A DNA stretch of 64,000 bases, from contig JAKUCV010002008.1 of the NCBI GenBank assembly GCA_028386065.3, positions 2,587 to 66,586 on the forward strand, given 5' to 3'. Position 1 is the first letter of the stretch; each line of letters starts with the position of its first letter. Positions 32,261-43,009 of this stretch are shown here, in pieces. Under the pieces are notes generated by a model that was given only the letters and a program-made list of their open reading frames with translations, did not search any database and was not told where the DNA came from. The DNA comes from Turnera subulata (lineage: Eukaryota > Streptophyta > Magnoliopsida > Malpighiales > Passifloraceae). Position numbers and translations under genes: made by a program.

Positions 32261-34766
32261 TGGCTTCATCATCACCAAGCATTCATAAATCAAGAGAAGA
32301 CACAATAAGAAAAATATCGCCCAAAATCCAATCGAGAGGACAATCCAGCCTTTTTACTCAAATCCACTGACAGGCACATCTCTTCTCATTTTCCCCAAGT
32401 GCAAGTAAGTGATTTTCATCAATGAAAACTACTTCAATTGCAATTTCGATTCATTTTTGAGTTTATGTCCAATTTCTTCATAAATTCGGATTTATGCAAT
32501 GTTTGGTGTGTTTGATTGCTTGGAAATGCTCCTAGTATGCATACAATGCTTTCCCTTATGCTTATTTGCTAGATTAAACACACGAATTGTTGGATTCGTG
32601 GAAAGCCTAAATGGATGTTTAGGGTTTTTTGCGAAAATCGATGATTTTGGCTGATTGTGTTGTTGTTTTGATGTTTGGATTGCACATTCTCACTGTACAA
32701 TGGGTGATTGTTGATGGGCTTGTGTCAATTTCGGTCAATTTTGAATTTTCTGGGATGGATTTTTGTGATTTTTTTGTGATTTAATCTGCAAATAACATGT
32801 TGTCCTAATGCTGGAATGCATGATGTTGTTGTGCAAATTCATCCCCATGATCCGTGTCTACATGAATGCGGAGTTGCTTTGACTTGTCTTTGCCCGGTTT
32901 GGTGTGAGCATTGACGTTTCTAGGGGTATCTACACAGGTCGTGGACACTCGGAGCCAGAATCACAGCAGAGCCGAGGCGCAGCTTGCCATTCTCCAACAC
33001 GTAGAGAGTGATGCCGAGGTGAAGGCCATAGTACAGAGGGTTGGTCTCTGGAATTTCTTCCACACCTTCAAAGGAGACAGAGTCGACATGCAAGCTGTTT
33101 TGGCGCTTGGCGAGAGATGGTGGGATACCACTAACACATTCCACCTACCTTGCGGGGAGATGACGATGATCCCATCTGTCTACTCTCATATTACCGGGCT
33201 CTTATTTCATGGCATGCCAGTTGTCATCGATCAGGACCTCGGCGTGGATCGCTACAAGCAGCTGCTGAGTATCAGACCAAAGTGGATCAAGGGCCGCATT
33301 GGCGAGGTTTCACCATTGTAGCTGCAGAACGAGCTACTGTCTCCGACATCTCCGAGCACAATCGAGCAGCGGGCTCGAGGTTTGATTCTAGTGAGTCTGA
33401 ACAGGACGATTTTTGCATCGGTAAGTGACAGGGTTCGTTGTGACCTGCTAGCCTCTTTAACGGACTTGAGTGATCCGCTGATTGATTGGGCATCTGTCAG
33501 TCTGGCACAGGCTTACTATGAGATGAGCAGGTTTTCCCGGCGTGTCCCCGAGCACTTCCCTGGCTCGGCATGGATCTGGGAGGTATATCTCCTTCTCCCC
33601 ATTTCTTCATGTTTTCGTCCTTGTCTTTTCTGATTATCTTGACCATGCAGGTGTGGGAGATGGAGTATCTCAGCTTATCTATTCCCAAGAGGCCAAGGAT
33701 TCCTGATGAGCGGCCGATGGTTCTTTGATGGGTCTCCGAGCTTCGCCAAGGTAGATTCCATGCTCACGATCGTGTGTGTACTCGAGGCTATCTCGAGCAG
33801 ATTTCTTTAGACCATGTGCCTACTTTTCTTACTCGCAGTTTTCCTTTCCGCCTATTGCCATTTTTCTCACCCGATTTTATTCTCATCAGGTCTGTCTTGG
33901 CTCTTTTCATGAAGCGCGTCATAGACTCGATGGGGTAGGGGCAGAAGCCTTTGCTATGGATGACCGTCGGTGCATAATCGGATACCGGGGCATGTATACC
34001 TGGTATCTCGGGGAGCATGCCTACTTGTAGGTCCTACGCAAGCCCCAGGTTCCTCTTGTTCCGCCTATTTCTATGCGTGATATCGGTGAGAGGGGCGAGA
34101 TCCCAGACACAGCGTATTGAGGAGATGACCGAGGATGATGAGGACTATTAGTCCTTCATCACGGAGTTGCTAATGCATACATTGCCCAGTTTTGGCGAGA
34201 CAGTTACTAGTGCTGGTGCTTCTCAGCAGAGCTCTAGTTCGAGGAGAGGTGCCAGGGTGTCATCTTCTACGTCGGGTCCGGTTGTTCCGCCATTCGAGGA
34301 GTCTTATAGGGCTTATGATGACGGGTGTCGGCTCTGTGACATTTCATTTTTAGAGGATGTTCCTGACGATTTCCCACCTTTTCCTTCCGGCATCACCCAG
34401 GTAAAATCCTCTTTACCATAAACCTCGTCTTTTCTATTCCTACATTCTAACCATATTATGTCTGTGATAGGTATCAGCTTCTAAGGTATCTCATCTTTGG
34501 AGGGCCCTTGGTTGGGCCAAAGCGACCCTGGCGGCCAATGCTGTTCGTGTGGGGGAGTTGGCATCCTGTAGGTTCGGGGGCCAGTCTGCACATCCTATTC
34601 GGGTACCACGGGATCCTCGGCTTTAGAGACAGACGGCGCCGCCTGAGATTCCACCACCAGGTCTTCACCCAGTAGACCAAGCGTCGGGAGATTCCGAGGC
34701 CACTGTCCAAGAGACTCTTCCGCAGATTCGTCAGCCTCAGGTCAACAAAAAGAAGAGACGGGCTTG
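32261..34766 (+). pseudogene. R antisense gene with plant mobile domain (MAIN-like), several exons
   Basis: A probable first exon ends at a GTAAGT donor near 32405. The next exon starts after CTACACAG (about 32938) and reads to GSAWIWE (about 33580), broken by a TAG at 33319-33321. It carries plant mobile domain hallmarks: LALGERWWDTTNTFHLPCGEMT, MIPSVYSHITGLLFHGMPV, and farther on a block with SLAQAYYEMSRFSRRVPEHFP. Further exons seem to start after CCATGCAG (about 33650) and end with a serine-rich region (34167-34420) and a basic tail (KKKRRA, about 34750). Stops at 33729 and 34030 break it. It runs opposite to R, in the slot occupied by a different gene in T, Z and Q. Intron positions are estimates. 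Confidence 0.65.
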
Positions 34767-35393
34767 ATATGTATGCATGTCCTAGTTCTAGATGTGCAAC
34801 TCTCCTCTTTTCTTTTGACATTTTCATTCTTCCATGTACGCCCATGCTTTCTAGACAATGCAACCATGTCTGTAATTTTCAAAATTTGATTGAGCTGGGA
34901 ATCGATTCTAGATTTGGGTGAGTTTTATTGACGGGGGGACGGGTCTCACAAAGAATCTTGAGATTACCTTCCGTGAGAACATTTGGCGATGAACACACCC
35001 CAGAACATCCAACCAATGTTAGCCTTAACTGTTTCCTAGGTCGCCCTCTCGGGTTTTCAACCTAGCAAGCGTGTCCTAACTTTTTCCTAGGTCGCCCTTT
35101 TGGGTTTTCAACCTAGCGAACGGACTCCCTCTTTCTTTTATTATATTTTTCTTTCTCCCCTGCTTCGGACGGTGGCCAATCTCCACGTCTTTAACTTCTC
35201 TGCTCCTGGTACCTCGCTTTGAGACATGTGGTCGAGCGAAGACTTAGGCAAATACATAGCGTGGTCACACTTTAAGTCTTATCATACTTGGTTGAGCTAA
35301 CTCATGAACCGTTGTTGATTAGACCGGGCTCGTTTCTGAGTTACCTATGTACCGGTAGAGTTTTTTTTCGAAAATATGCTAATGGCACATTGG
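34767..35393. other. R non-coding stretch with a two-copy tandem repeat
   Basis: No gene. About 35025-35120 holds two copies of a unit near 49 bp, each with TTTCCTAGGTCGCCC and GGTTTTCAACCTAGC. The words CCTAGGT and AACCTAG could pair. It ends at the left target copy of T, ATTGG at 35389-35393. Confidence 0.6.
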
Positions 35394-37002
35394 TGTGAGA
35401 ACTGGACCCAAAATCACATGGGTCTCATCACCTTTCCCTTTACACCTTCCTTTTAACCAACACCTAATATCTTTGGAGTCACCACTTGAATTTTACTGTA
35501 GGGAAAAATTCGGGAAAAACCTTTCCTTGAATCCCAATGACTCCATTTTCACAACCGATTAGCGAACCAAAAATATTAAGCCCGGGGGTTCGTCACTGAT
35601 GGGAAGGTGTTAGGCACCCATCCGTGTTAGGCTGAAACATTGTGCAACTGAAGAAAATATGCATGCCTTGTGATAGTGTGAGTTGTGTGGAAACAAATTA
35701 TATAGAAATAAGAAAATGGAATTGAAACAAAAAGAAAAAATAAAATAATTGGGCTTGAGTCTTCACCACTAGAGACCACCTACGTACCCGGCGACCGGGT
35801 TCAAAGCCCACGTAGTTCTTGTTCATGGCATCACAACACTCACATTACCAATATCATCAACAAATCCTCAACAAATGATCAACACAAAAAGGGTTTAATG
35901 TTACCTCTTTTAGTCCTCCTATAACTCCTTGGCTTGGGTTGGATTGTGCACCCAATTTCTTCCCACTCCTTAGCTTAATATTTGATTCCCTCTCGGTCTA
36001 TCCTTGTTGCCACGTTGTTGATGTTATCCACGAAATTCCTCCAGAGTTTCTGCCTATAGAAAGATTTCTAGGCTGGAGAAGTAGAGTTTATCTAAGCAAC
36101 AAAGCTTTTGGGGGTGTGTGTGTGATGAGAGATTGATCCTTTGCAATGTGAATGGAAGGCCTTATTTATAGTGTTCTGGGGAGTGTAGGGGCTTGGACCT
36201 GCTTAATGACCAAGGTCTCAGCCAAAAATCTGGGCCAAAATCGGGTAGAATCAAATTATGGACGAAAATCGGGTTAGAGGCAAAAATCGGGGAAATCGGG
36301 CTTTTCTGGGCACCAAGACCACCAGGGCCGGTGGTCATGGGCTGGATGGCCGCCATGGCCACTCGGCACCCCTGCGTTTCCCCGTTCTTTCCTTTTTTGC
36401 TCCCGGTTTCCCTTAATTCCTCCTTGATTTGATTCCATCACATAATTAACCCCTAATCAACCCATAATCACCTTTTTTCTTGTTTAGTACTCCCCCCAAT
36501 CATCTCCTAATTGATTGATTACACATTAAGTCCCCATTTTATGCACAAATTATAGCAAAAACACATTTACCATTAAAAGATGATTTAACTCTGATTTTCC
36601 ACGAAAATCAGAGCTAAAATTGATCTGCAAATAATGTGTTTACGGGCTATTCAACTCTGGAAGGTCCATATTTTATTGACTTAGGCCCTCTAATTCATCC
36701 TTAACCTAAAAATAAATGGTCTCATCATAATCGGGTTAAAATAAACAAGAAAGCCCAAATAAATAAAATACGACAATATTTTAATGAACTGGACTTTAGT
36801 ATATTTTTATCCTAAGATTAAATCATCTTATTAATCCTAAGGTTCAAACATATAAACCCAAATTCCTAAAATATGCATTCTACCAAAATAAATTCTAAAT
36901 GTGCCTTAGCCAAAGACCAATTCATCTCATTAATATTATGGTTTGAGCATACCCAAAATCTAAATTAGAGGAAATTTTGTGGGTCAAATTTGGGTGTTCA
37001 CA
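35394..37002 (-). repeat. T 3' LTR
   Basis: Matches 50399-51990 closely. In minus orientation it begins TGTGAACACCC at 37002 and ends near 35394. TATAAATA on minus is at 36163-36170, with GACCGCC-type palindromes, partly decayed, at about 36310-36360. Confidence 0.93.
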
Positions 37003-38640
37003 GATGCCCCTCATTGATGAGTCCTTAGAAAGTAAGGACGAAACAACGTAAGAAAAAACAACCAAATTTGAATGGTTTGATGTAAGTGGTGCATGTCAAT
37101 GTTTGCAGTACCCTATGCTCCACTTCAGGAATCATCTCATCAGGAAGGTTGTTGGTTGTCGGGAATCATCTCATCCCGGGATTTTGGGAATCATCTCTTC
37201 CAAAGGTTTTCTAAGGATTTATCGCCCTCCTTGAGGGACTCGGTTTGTTTGTGATAGAATCATCTCATCTATCAGTCGTCAACTAAGAATCATCTCATCT
37301 TTGCTGACTAGGGATTTTATCGTCGTCCCTAGGGTACTCGGTATGTCTGTGATAGAATCATCTCATCTATCAAGTCGTCAACAAATAATCATCTCATCTT
37401 AGCTAACTAGGGATTTTAGCGTCCTCCCTGGGGTACTTACTGTTTCTCATGGTTTGCGGGAGCTGGGTCCCAACTTTAGATATGTATCTCAAGATTTGTG
37501 GGAGCTAGGTCCCGGCTTTTGGGTATGTATCTCTCAAGGTTTGTGGGAGCTAGGTCTCGGGTTCTTGTTATGTGTCTTTCAAGGTTTGCGGGAGCTGGAT
37601 CCCGCCTTTTGTTTGTGTCTCTCAAGGTTTGCGGGAGCTAGGTCCCGGCTTTGGTTTGTGTCTCTCAAGGTTTGCGGAAGCTAGGTCCCGACTTTGGATG
37701 TGTGTCTCTCAGGGTTTGCGAGAGCTAGGTCCCAGCTTTTGGATATGTGTCTCTCGTTCCCCTCATGTCTGGTTTCACTCAAGGTTTTTTTCTTTCTCAT
37801 CTCGCAGTTTGCGGGTGCTGGGTCCTGGCTTTAGGTTTGCTCATCTCTCGATTTTCTAGATTCCCTCATGTCCGGTTTTTCTCTTCTCACGGTTTATGGG
37901 TGCTGAGTTCCGCCTTCTAGTTTGCCCATCTCTTGGTTTTCTGGGTTCTCTCAAGTCTGGTCTGACTCACTCCCCTCAAGATTTGGATTATCTCATCTCA
38001 TGGTCTGTGGGAGCTGGGTCCCAGCTTTAGGTTCTCTCAATTCTGGTTTTCTCATCTCATGGCTTGTGGGAACCGGGTCCCGGCTTTGGGTTCACCCATC
38101 TTTGGGTTGCAAGGATCGGGTCCTCAGCTTTTCACTCATGGCTCGGTTCTCTCATCCCTGGGTATCTCATGTTCTCTCATTGTCTTACCGGTTCGAGGTG
38201 GCCCAGATTATATGCCCTTAGATTGTCACATATTTCGTATTCCCGGGTTTGATGTATTGTTTACGGCTCATGTCTCTCGTGCCCTTGGGTCCCCTAGTGT
38301 GTTTGATGGAGGTGGGGTATGATGTGCCCCCTGCCTAAATACGAGCACATCATGCCCCTGGTTCAATTTTCTCAAGATGGGGCATGATGCCTCCATCATC
38401 ATCTAATCATGGTTTTTTGGAAAGAGGGGGCTTAGTGTGCCCCTAGTTCACAATTATCTCGAGTGTCCTAGTCCCTAAAAATAAAGAATCAAGTAAATGG
38501 GCTCACCATGCCCCGAGAATCAGTTAAAGTGGGGTGATGTGCCCCTAGCATGCGTGCACAATATTGTTGACATAAAAAAGCATTTATCATTGAAAATTCA
38601 AGTAAAAAGTCAACAAGTGCCCCCTTTTATCCCAGTGAAA
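37003..38640 (-). repeat. T 3' region: hairpin array and 43-45-bp tandem repeat
   Basis: At 37120-37420 there are hairpins with loop ATCATCTCA (TGAGATGAT on minus): arms TGATAGA 37252-37258 with 37268-37274, repeated near 37360, and CGGGA with TCCCG near 37155. A short-loop example is CCCTC (37225-37229) with GAGGG (37233-37237). From about 37455 to 37760 a unit of 43-45 bp repeats about seven times, each with a core like GGGAGCTGGGTCCC; one copy has perfect six-base arms GCGGGA (37588-37593) and TCCCGC (37600-37605). More diverged copies go on to about 38100. Open frames here are by-products of the repeat. Confidence 0.85.
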
Positions 38641-39030
38641 GGTTCGGTCTCAAATAACAGGTGTATTCCCCCCGTTTTCTCACTTTTTTCTTTTTATTCT
38701 TTTTCCCCTAACCTTTCTCTCTCTCCCCTAATTTTTTGGATTATTTGAATTTTTTTGGGGGGCATTGGGTGCCGGCCTGGCGGCCATGGGGGCTGATGAC
38801 CGCCACCACCCGGCGGTCTTGGAAGGATGACCGCTAGGTGTGGCGGTCCTCATGCCTTGACCGCCCGGGCCGGCGGTTGTAGCCTCCTGGATGTTTTCTT
38901 TTCGGTTTTGGACTTGGGATTTAGGGTTTTCACAAATTCCACCGCCTAAGAACACTGTAAATAAACCCCTTGAGTACCCAGAGACCCCCATAACTCATCT
39001 AAACATATCCCAAACACATCTAGGGCAATC
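38641..39030 (+). promoter_or_regulatory. Promoter of the T antisense gene
   Basis: From left: a pyrimidine-rich stretch, a palindromic array of GACCGCC/GGCGGTC words (38770-38880), a spacer with TTTTCGGTTTTGGACTTGGG, and a TATA-like TGTAAATAAA at 38956-38965, 66 bp before the ATG. Z and Q share order and spacing. The LTRs of the same family have the palindrome array and then TATAAATA, so this looks like an LTR-type promoter pointing inward, against gag-pol. Confidence 0.62.
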
Positions 39031-40343
39031 ATGAGTAAGAACTACCATGCTAAGGTGCTTCGGTGGATGGCGAGTGTTCCTCCCATGTATCGTACAGACT
39101 TCGCGATGCTAGGGTTATCCAGATTATTCAAGCTCCGTGGCGTGGTGATAAATGAAATTCTGATTCGTGTTGCTGCCAAATTATGGGACAAGAGTTGCCG
39201 TGTATTCCGCTTCGGCCAAGACATGATAGAGCTGTGTCCCATTGTTGATGAATTCAACGCCTTCTTGAATGCTAAATTCATAAAGGGTGTTGCCATGGTT
39301 TCCCTTGATGATACTATCTTGAAGGAAGTTAGCAAATTCCTCTTTCTAGCTGAAGGTCAGATTAGCTTCTTCATAGACCAAAACAATCTTCTAGAGCTAA
39401 CGAAGGTTATCGATCAATACTTCCTTGGCGGCGTAGAACAATGTCCAGAGGAAGAGAACCTCAATTGGAGGAAGAGACGCAATCGCACGCTTGCCCTTGT
39501 GATGACACGCGAATTTCTGCTGGTAGAACCCCCCAGTGTTTGCCCTCTCTGAATTGGTGCATTGGTGGCTAGACTTTTTGATGAAAAGAGTCTAGTTCCT
39601 GTCATATTGGGTGAAACTCTCAATTGCTTGGACGTGTTGTCAGATAATCCCATTGCTCCCATAACTGATTCCCCTCTTCTGCTTCAGGTATATGTTTTAT
39701 CCCCTCTAACCCCTAATTGTCAATTTCATTATGTTTACCCTTTCCCCTTTTGCAGATGTGGCTGTGCAAACACCTTACATTGATTGAGCGTCCTCGAGCT
39801 GATCCCACAAACTATGTTCGTCGTGCTTATTTAGTCTCTTTCAACACTATCCAAGACTAGGTCATCTATCTGAAGGACCTCAAAGCTGAACAGATCACTT
39901 GGTTTTGTCGGTGGCTTGGGATGGAAGAGGTGGTCATCTGTACCCTGTGCAATGATTGGGTCACACTCCTAGGTATAGAAAGATCTACATATTATCATCC
40001 GAACAGGATTCTTAGGTAGTTTGGCTTAGAACAGATAGTTCCCTCCGATATTCCCGTTCCGGTGGCAGGGCCTATGAAGGCTGCGGCCTTGAAGGCTGTA
40101 AAGGGAGGCTGGGCATTGCCTTTAAGAGAAAGCATCGGTGGCCCATTGAAGACAGAGCCTTCTATGTCATACCTAGAGTGGTTGAAAAAGGATGTGGCCA
40201 AATCTGAAAGGTCTTTGCATCTTGCCAGAGAGACATTTTTGGAGGGGCCTGCGCCTCCCGGGTTTGAACCTTCTGAGCACTTTACCAAGAAGACAAAAGG
40301 TGGGGATATCGATGTGAGTCGTAAGACGCACAAGAAGAATTGA
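39031..40343 (+). pseudogene. T antisense gene (PMD/DUF7745-like), two exons
   Basis: Exon 1 is 39031-39687 (657 nt), ending CAG before a GTATAT donor; the intron is 39688-39755, ending TTTTGCAG; exon 2 is 39756-40343. The total would be about 414 codons. Residues about 45-75 (VAAKLWDKSCRVFRFG, IELCPIVDEF) resemble plant mobile domain or DUF7745-type proteins. Exon 2 has NYVRRAYLVSFNTI and a basic tail with KKTKGG. An in-frame TGA at 39550-39552 and TAGs near 39857 and at 40017 break it; the last one is shared with the Q copy. The gene lies between the protease region and the 3' repeats, opposite to T. Its function is unknown. Confidence 0.82.
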
Positions 40344-40900
40344 ATCCAATCTTGAACAACTATCTTTTTACATTTATAATGTATGCGAATAAATGAGTGA
40401 ACAAACTCCATTTATCTTTTTGTTAATCTTTGGAAAATTGCTAATAAGAGTGGAACCAACCCAAGTTGGGGCTTCCTATATATTCATGACTCATTTTTTT
40501 TCCTTTTTCTTTTTTTTCCTTTACAAAAGCTCATAAAGTCAGGCTCACGTAGTTCTTTTGGCTGCACGGTCCTTTGGAATTTTGATGCTCTCATTGGGTT
40601 AAGCCTTTATTCTCTTTTTCTTTTGGAGTTTTTGAGACCCTCATTGATATTGTTATTCCTCTTATTAGTATTAGTCCTCAGATTGATTTTTACAGATTTT
40701 TAAGGTGTTTGTTCAACACGTCTTATCCACATATATCATGCATGCACAAGAATATTGCCAAGATGATCATTAATATAGAAGAAAAGAGTGCCTTTATTTA
40801 TTAAAAGAAAAAACAATAAAACGACAACTTGCCCCCATCGACCTCCCCCCTTTTCCTGAACTTTGACTTAGGCAACTGACATAGACCACCGCACGGGCCT
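40344..40900. other. T spacer between antisense gene and protease region
   Basis: No gene seen. It is T-rich around 40490-40650. In a complete relative RT, RNase H and integrase would lie near here; nothing of them remains. Confidence 0.6.
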
Positions 40901-42001
40901 TCAAGCAATCCCTATTTCTTGAAAGAGGCTCCTACAACCGAAGTATTCATCCTCTTCATTCCCAACCTCTTCCCCCTTTTCTATCTCCTCTTCCTCTTCC
41001 GGATAACAGTCAAAAAACAGCTCGAACCTCGGCTTCCTAATCTTTGTGATGCTGCACACCCACGGTTCTGGGAACCCATACAAAGGAAAATCCTCTCCCT
41101 CTTTTATGAAATAACCATTAAATGTTTTTAAATAGGGAGTCATGACAAAGTCCCACTCTTGCTTCTTCTTTCAAGCCAACACCCTTGCACGGTCTTTTTC
41201 CTTTTGCCTCTCCATTTCCATCGTTGTCGGGATATATCCCACGCCAAAAGGTGGTGTAGCGGTACAAACCCGAGGAGCTTCTAACATCCCTTGCTGCTTT
41301 TTCCCCAGTTCCATGATTGGAAAGTATCTCATCTTCTCCATGATCCCTGTTACTGCCACATTTCCGAAAGGGTCATAATAAGGGGGTTCGCGAGTAAGCT
41401 TATCTACTGTTATGGCATTTATGGACTCAAAGAGAAAACCTGACAAAGACCTCCTCATCCCCTTCAATCCCAAATACTTGCTTGATCTTCTTCTCAGCTG
41501 TTTCCCCTTTGATCGTGACTATCCCTCCTTGATAGGGAAATCGTAGCATTTGATTCAAAGTGGATGCTACACCTCGGGTTTGATGCAGCCATGGTTTTTC
41601 AAGAAGCAAGTTGAAACTAGATGCGATGTCCAGTACTTGGAATTTAATCACAAAAGGGGCAGGCCCAATGATCACTTCTAATTTTATCATCCCCAGCACT
41701 TCCCTTCGGGCATTTTCATATGCTCTGACCATCGTTCGAGAGGGCAAGAAATTTGTGGCTCCAAATCCCAATAGGCTTGTGGTCTTCATTGGGCACACAT
41801 TTAAAGCCGACCCATTATCTATCAGCACCATGGGTACTTGGTTATCTTTGACTTAAATAGTTATGTATAGTGCTTCAACATGAGCACCTTTGTCTGAGCG
41901 TAGATCCTTAATAGAGAAGTAGATTTGACTGTCAGTTTCCATGGAAGCTATCATATTGGCTAGTGTTTCTGGAGCAGTGTCAATGGAGACATGGGCTTTT
42001 T
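40901..42001 (-). pseudogene. T aspartic protease and linker
   Basis: Reading left from 42001: HVSIDTAPETLANMIAS, a conserved lead-in to the Tat protease, then VLIDNGSALNVCP at about 41830-41790 with the active-site D-N-G, then VIIGPAPFVIKFQVLD and LLEKPWLHQ. The linker continues through 41473-41171 and 41143-40901, with an acidic run (EEEEEIEKGEEVG). A stop near 41853, a frame change near 41450 and a stop near 41145 break it. It would cut the Gag-Pol precursor. The gag part lies at 48536 onward, beyond S. Confidence 0.82.
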
Positions 42002-42002
42002 T

Positions 42003-42265
42003 TATGATGCAGACGTAGATGCGGACACTCGAGATGGCGAGTTGAGCTTGCCCACAGGTCCAATAACACGGGCTCGATCCAAACAGATTAAAACTCAACT
42101 CCAACAACATGTGCAAGCATTGCTCAATCTTGAGATGTAGGAGGATCGGGTAATCAAGCTTGGAGAGGAACTGAAACTGAAGCCCAACAATTTGATGCCA
42201 ATTAAGGAGTAGTTGACTCAAGAGCACATTTGGGCCCAGTCGACATCAATCCACCTTCAAGGAGG
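42003..42265 (+). pseudogene. Truncated extra copy of the S integrase tail
   Basis: It matches 47742-47996 closely (GGACACTCGAGATGGCGAGT and onward), with a TAG where the full copy reads on and a few other changes. The junction with T is at a T run near 42001. It shows that S once had, or gained by recombination, a second unit sharing the middle LTR. Confidence 0.85.
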
Positions 42266-42836
42266 TGTCGACATATCCATTTTACTAATTATAGTTGTCA
42301 AATTAAAATCGACTAGTTTTATTTTTATTATTGTAAGGATTTAATCAGTGTCCAAGTTATGTAGGCTCAATTAAATCCTAGTCCATCTAGTAATAGGAGA
42401 GGAGGCGCCAAGACTTGTAGTTCAAGGAGGAACCGGCGTTACTGTTCACCGGCGTTACTGTTCACCGACGTTACTGTTCACCGACTTTACTGTTCACCGA
42501 TTTTGAGGAGTTGTGTTCTCTTATAAATAGAACCCTTGGGGTTCATTGTTAGACAGATTATTCGAGTAACAAAAAGTTCAGTTAAACTTGAATAATCTCG
42601 GCCCAAAGAGAGGAGTCTCTTTGTTTGCTTTATTCTTTGTGCTTTGTTTCTTTGTTGTCTAGCACCGAGAGTTTAGGAGATGGAGGGGCTTTCGCGTCCA
42701 TCTGCTGTCTAACACGGATTGTTAGGAGGTGAAGAGCATCGGCGCAAGAACAGTGCACGATTGGTTGTGATTTGAGATCGGGACAACTTTAGATACGAAG
42801 GTGCTTCTAGGACCGGCTAGGTGTGTTGTCGTATCA
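42266..42836 (+). repeat. S 5' (middle) LTR
   Basis: TGTCGACATATCC to GTCGTATCA, 571 bp. The TATA box TATAAATA is at 42522-42529. At 42432-42500 there are four copies of an 18-bp unit with GTTACTGTTCACCG; the right LTR has two. Confidence 0.92.
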
Positions 42837-43009
42837 ATTTTGGTAGCGGAGCTCAGGTTATCAAATCAATCAACTATCCTTTTATTTTTATGTTGATTAT
42901 TATTCTGCCGCAATTTTTTTTTTTAAAAAAAAAGAAGAGAGAAATCGATTGAAGTATTTGATAACCGAGAATTGTTTGCAAGAGTAGTTGAGGTTATTAG
43001 CTCAAGACA
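42837..43009 (+). other. S primer-binding site and leader
   Basis: TTTTGGTAGCGGAGCTCAGG directly follows the LTR and resembles the initiator-Met tRNA site (TGGTATCAGAGC). A leader of about 170 bp then reaches the gag ATG at 43010. Confidence 0.7.

Noticed and set aside
33497..33688. Minus-strand open frames over the R antisense gene
   Set aside because: The plus strand carries the plant mobile domain residues and splice-like signals; the minus frames have none.
37454..38322. Several open frames with repeated peptide units (GSWVP-like)
   Set aside because: They are direct translations of the 43-45-bp tandem repeat in the T 3' region.
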